Source: UBA1738 sp045591565
GTDB taxonomy: Bacteria > Bacillota > Clostridia > UBA1381
Direction: 5' to 3'
Length of the DNA stretch: 7,497 nt
Assembly: GCA_045591565.1 (NCBI GenBank)
Contig: JAZNTB010000068.1
Coordinates: forward strand, 1-7,497
Both the position numbers and the translations under genes were made by a program. Numbering within the stretch: position 1 is the stretch's first letter; each line of letters opens with the position of its first letter. The notes below the pieces were generated by a model that worked only from the letters and a program-made list of their open reading frames with translations, was not told the origin of the DNA and searched no databases. Shown here piece by piece: positions 5,440-7,497 of the stretch.

Positions 5440-5555
5440 CCTTTCAAAAAGAAAGGCTCTTTTTCGTAGACGAAAAGAGCCGTTAGTTATCAAACTAATT
5501 AACACCCTCGGCAGGACTTACCTTTATGCCTGCTGTCTACGGATTTATTTCCAAC
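5440..5555 (-). promoter_or_regulatory. L10 leader RNA with transcription attenuator, upstream of rplJL
   Basis: The minus strand carries CCGTAGACAGCAGG (5542-5529) and TCCTGCCGAGGGTG (about 5517-5504), which form the GCAGG/CCTGC stem and conserved flanks of the L10 leader. In Bacillus an L10(L12)4 complex binds this leader and causes premature termination. A terminator-like hairpin follows: GGCTCTTTT pairs with AAAAGAGCC (5481-5455), then TTTCTTTTT. The segment CGTAGAC early in the leader (5541-5535) is exactly complementary to GTCTACG at the apex of this hairpin (5471-5465), a possible competing pairing. A small hairpin, TTAGTT-TGAT-AACTAA, lies between. The fold is assigned by eye from conserved sequence. 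Confidence 0.85.
5446..5481 (-). terminator. Attenuator terminator in the rplJ leader
   Basis: A 9-bp stem plus 2 further pairs after a one-base bulge has a 4-nt loop. It is followed on the minus strand by TTTCTTTTT and lies about 40 nt before the rplJ start. It is presumably conditional, since rplJ and rplL lie downstream and must be expressed strongly. Confidence 0.75.
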
Positions 5556-5561
5556 TATATG

Positions 5562-5590
5562 AGTATAGCATAGAAATCTTAATTTGTCAA
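5562..5590 (-). promoter_or_regulatory. Strong sigma-A promoter for the rplJ-rplL-yceD-rpmF unit
   Basis: On the minus strand a perfect -35 TTGACA (5590-5585), a 17-bp spacer and -10 TATACT (5567-5562) with an extended TGC just upstream. Transcription would start near 5555, only about 13 nt before the conserved CCGTAGACAG of the L10 leader. It lies directly after the rplA stop, so rplJL can be made independently of rplKA. Confidence 0.88.
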
Positions 5591-5601
5591 TACTTTTTTT
5601 A

Positions 5602-6294
5602 TTAACCAAGCTTTGAACCGTTAAGCTTAATTCCAGGTCCCATTGTTGATGAAACAACAACTGATCTTAAATACTGACCCTTTGCAGCTGCCGGCTTTGC
5701 CTTGATAATAGCGCCCATTAAAGCGTTAAAGTTATCTGCAAGCTTTTCTTTTCCGAAAGAAACCTTACCGATTGGGCAGTGGATGATATTGTTCTTATCA
5801 ACTCTGTACTCAATCTTACCTGCCTTGATGTCGTTAACAGCCTTAGTAACATCCATAGTTACTGTGCCTGCCTTTGGTGATGGCATCAATCCCTTAGGGC
5901 CTAAAACCTTACCAAGACGACCAACAACACCCATCATGTCAGGAGTTGCAACAACTACATCAAAGTCGAACCAGTTTTCTTCCTGAATCTTTGTGCAAAG
6001 CTCCATTTCGCCAACATAGTCAGCGCCTGCAGCTAAAGCTTCATCAGCCTTTGGTCCTTTAGCGAAAACCAAAACCTTTGCAGTTTTACCTGTTCCGTGT
6101 GGAAGTACGATTGCACCTCTAACCTGCTGATCTGCGTGTCTTGAGTCAACACCTAATTTAGCATGAAGCTCAACAGTTTCGTCAAATTTAGCTTTTGCAG
6201 TCTTTATAGTAAGCTCTAAAGCTTCTTCAACATCGTAAAGCTTTGCTCTGTCAACAAGCTTTGCGCTGTCCTGATATTTCTTTCCTCTAAACAT
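5602..6294 (-). CDS. rplA: 50S ribosomal protein L1
   Basis: A 230-residue protein, the normal length, forming the mobile L1 stalk near the ribosomal E site; it also acts as a translational repressor of its own operon in many bacteria. The L1 signature is seen as LGKVLGPKGLMPSPKAGTVT (127-146), with KIEYRVDKNNIIHCPIGKVSF after it and the two-domain family pattern throughout. The ATG at 6294 follows GGAGGA (6307-6302 on the minus strand). A hairpin resembling the L1 site of 23S rRNA (6310-6345) lies in the gap from rplK, so L1 feedback at this point is likely. Confidence 0.98.
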   Translation of the reverse strand: MFRGKKYQDSAKLVDRAKLYDVEEALELTIKTAKAKFDETVELHAKLGVDSRHADQQVRGAIVLPHGTGKTAKVLVFAKGPKADEALAAGADYVGEMELCTKIQEENWFDFDVVVATPDMMGVVGRLGKVLGPKGLMPSPKAGTVTMDVTKAVNDIKAGKIEYRVDKNNIIHCPIGKVSFGKEKLADNFNALMGAIIKAKPAAAKGQYLRSVVVSSTMGPGIKLNGSKLG

Positions 6295-6309
6295 ATTATT
6301 ATCCTCCTT

Positions 6310-6345
6310 ATGTGGTCAAGCAAGGATTTTCTCCTCTCCCACCAT
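6310..6345 (-). promoter_or_regulatory. Candidate L1-binding mRNA hairpin before rplA
   Basis: Read on the minus strand: GTGGGAG (6342-6336), inner stem AGGA/TCCT (6335-6332 with 6326-6323) with loop GAAAA, then TGCTTGACCACAT. GTGG pairs with CCAC as the outer stem. The elements GUGGGAG and ACCAC in this order resemble helix 75-76 of 23S rRNA, where L1 binds. The ribosome site of rplA begins a few bases downstream. A second copy precedes rplK. Confidence 0.65.
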
Positions 6346-6366
6346 ATTAATTGCTTTTCTCAGTAA

Positions 6367-6792
6367 TTAATCTCCGACTACGATACCCATACTTCTTGCA
6401 GTACCGGCGATCATGCTCATAGCTGCCTCTAAAGAAGCTGCATTTAAGTCAGGCATTTTCTGCTCAGCGATAGCCTGAAGGTCTGCCTTTGAAATTGTAG
6501 CAACCTTTGTCTTGTTTGGAACACCTGATGCCTTTTCAATCTTGCAGGCCTTTTTAAGAAGAACTGCAGCCGGCGGAGTCTTTGTGATGAATGTAAAGGA
6601 ACGGTCTGCATAAACTGTGATAACTACAGGGATAATAAGACCTGCGTCCTTTGCTGTTTTCTCGTTAAATTCCTTGGTAAACTGCATAATGTTTACACCG
6701 TGCTGACCGAGTGCCGGACCAACTGGCGGTGCAGGTGATGCCTTACCAGCCGGAATTTGTAGTTTGATATAACCTTCAATTTTTTGTGCCAT
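6367..6792 (-). CDS. rplK: 50S ribosomal protein L11
   Basis: A 141-residue protein, the usual length, which binds the GTPase-associated region of 23S rRNA. The N-terminal domain has the proline-rich hinge PAGKASPAPPVGPALGQHGVN (14-34). The C-terminal RNA-binding domain has FTFITKTPPAAVLLKKA (67-83) and ends with the signature GTARSMGIVV. The ATG at 6792 follows AGGAGG (6807-6802 on the minus strand). The order nusG-rplK-rplA is the standard one. The 115-bp leader before it holds an L1-type hairpin (6833-6866), suggesting that L1 controls both genes. Confidence 0.98.
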   Translation of the reverse strand: MAQKIEGYIKLQIPAGKASPAPPVGPALGQHGVNIMQFTKEFNEKTAKDAGLIIPVVITVYADRSFTFITKTPPAAVLLKKACKIEKASGVPNKTKVATISKADLQAIAEQKMPDLNAASLEAAMSMIAGTARSMGIVVGD

Positions 6793-6832
6793 TTTTGGCC
6801 ACCTCCTAATTCTTGGGAACGAAAGTCCCTAA

Positions 6833-6866
6833 TGTGGTAAATATCGGGCTTTTTGCCCTCCCACTG
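6833..6866 (-). promoter_or_regulatory. Candidate L1-binding mRNA hairpin before rplK
   Basis: Read on the minus strand: GTGGGAG (6864-6858), inner stem GGGC/GCCC (6858-6855 with 6849-6846) with loop AAAAA, then GATATTTACCACAT; GTGG pairs with CCAC. Compared with the copy before rplA, the inner stem changed from AGGA/TCCT to GGGC/GCCC while pairing is kept. The single-strand parts GTGGGAG and ACCACAT are identical. A small GGGA/TCCC hairpin (6815-6829) separates it from the ribosome site. Confidence 0.68.
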
Positions 6867-6907
6867 TATACCAGAGGGATATTCTAAAGCATAAATGCTT
6901 TAAAAAC

Positions 6908-7435
6908 TTAATCAACAAGCTTTTCAATCTGGCTGTGTTCAACCTCAATTGGTGTTTCACGACCAAACATTGAAACCTTGACCGTAATCTTACGGGTTTC
7001 TTTATCGATATTCTCGATCTTACCGGAGAATCCTTCAAGCGGACCGGACTTAACATTTACGCTGTCACCGACTTCAAAGCCGATATCAGCCATACGCACC
7101 TGTTCAACTCCCATTCTTTCGACTTCTTCGTCAGAAAGAGGTACAGGCTTTGATCCGGGGCCGACAAATCCGGTAACGCCTCGAGTATTACGGACAACAT
7201 ACCATGTGTCCTCGTTCATAATCATCTTTACAACGACATAACCCGGGAAAATCTTACGTTTTACGATTTTCTGTTCACCGTTCTTTTCCTCGATAACATC
7301 TTCCATAGGAACTTCAACGGCTTGGATGAGGTCGCTGATACCACGATTTTCAACCGATTTCTCGATATTAGCTTTTACCTTATTTTCATAACCGGAGTAT
7401 GTGTGTGCCACATACCACTTTGCCTCTCCTGCCAT
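6908..7435 (-). CDS. nusG: Transcription elongation/antitermination factor NusG
   Basis: A 175-residue factor that binds RNA polymerase and affects pausing and coupling to translation or Rho. The NGN domain spans about 4-105, with AKWYVAHTYSGYENKVKANI, KRKIFPGYVVVKM and NTRGVTGFVGPGSKPVPL. The C-terminal KOW domain spans about 118-175 (FEVGDSVNVKSGPLEGFSGKI). Length and motifs are normal. The ATG at 7435 follows AGAGGAGA (7448-7441 on the minus strand). It lies between secE and rplK, the usual order. Confidence 0.98.
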   Translation of the reverse strand: MAGEAKWYVAHTYSGYENKVKANIEKSVENRGISDLIQAVEVPMEDVIEEKNGEQKIVKRKIFPGYVVVKMIMNEDTWYVVRNTRGVTGFVGPGSKPVPLSDEEVERMGVEQVRMADIGFEVGDSVNVKSGPLEGFSGKIENIDKETRKITVKVSMFGRETPIEVEHSQIEKLVD

Positions 7436-7465
7436 AACAATCTCCTCTTTTAGAAATAATTATTC

Positions 7466-7497
7466 TTAACCAACGATAAGTGAAAGTAGCTTTTCAA
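7466..7497 (-). CDS. secE: SecE, C-terminal end only (preprotein translocase subunit)
   Basis: Only about ten codons are inside the window; they read EKLLSLIVG before TAA (7468-7466). A short hydrophobic end preceded by EKLL suits SecE, the small membrane subunit of the Sec translocon that almost always precedes nusG. The assignment rests mainly on position; the peptide is too short to prove it. The other two minus-strand frames contain stops in or near this stretch. Confidence 0.6.
   Translation of the reverse strand, partial: EKLLSLIVG

Noticed and set aside
5413..5505. Longer rplJ starting at 5505
   Set aside because: The extension overlaps the attenuator hairpin and L10 leader; the ATG at 5412 has a full AGGAGGTG and begins the typical L10 sequence.
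6866..6890. Promoter before rplK using TGGTATACA as an extended -10
   Set aside because: There is no -35 at suitable distance, and the start site would fall inside the L1-type hairpin and cut it.
6829..7056. 75-codon minus-strand frame overlapping the nusG end and rplK leader
   Set aside because: It overlaps nusG in another frame and continues through the structured leader; the sequence is a shadow of the nusG KOW region.

Overview
The window looks like chromosomal DNA from a low-GC Gram-positive bacterium, most likely a clostridial Firmicute. The reasons are strong AGGAGG ribosome binding sites, near-consensus sigma-A promoters (TTGACA or TTTACA, 17 bp, TATACT), a PyrR gene with an attenuator ahead of it, and an L10-leader RNA of the Firmicute type. 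Gene content is almost entirely housekeeping. I see no phage, transposon, CRISPR array, tRNA or rRNA, and no gap over 300 bases lacks a feature.

Left part, plus strand (1-3245): the 3' end of aspS (aspartyl-tRNA synthetase), then a two-gene pyrimidine salvage operon. That operon has its own promoter, a leader that can fold as a PyrR-type attenuator, a uracil permease of the NCS2 family, the pyrR regulator, and a strong terminator. PyrR made by the second gene probably controls transcription of both genes by binding the leader hairpin.

Middle (3257-3600), minus strand: a 74-residue XRE-type HTH regulator. Its promoter and ribosome binding site lie among near-identical palindromes with core CTTATATAAG. 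A third, perfect copy is the stem of the terminator of the neighbouring ribosomal operon. A different 20-bp perfect palindrome lies inside the start of the regulator gene. This small locus is the least ordinary part of the window.

Right part, minus strand (3571-7497), read from high to low coordinates: secE (end only), nusG, rplK, rplA, then an internal promoter with an L10 leader, rplJ, rplL, yceD (DUF177), rpmF and a terminator. This is the classic translation/transcription cluster, except that yceD-rpmF follow rplL where rpoB-rpoC usually stand. Two similar RNA hairpins, one before rplK and one before rplA, resemble the L1-binding region of 23S rRNA and probably serve L1 feedback. The L10 leader precedes rplJL. 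Two proteins carry unusual tails: L10 has about 55 extra Ala/Glu/Pro residues, and the permease ends in a cysteine cluster plus an acidic stretch. Both tails contain EAPAEEV or a near copy.
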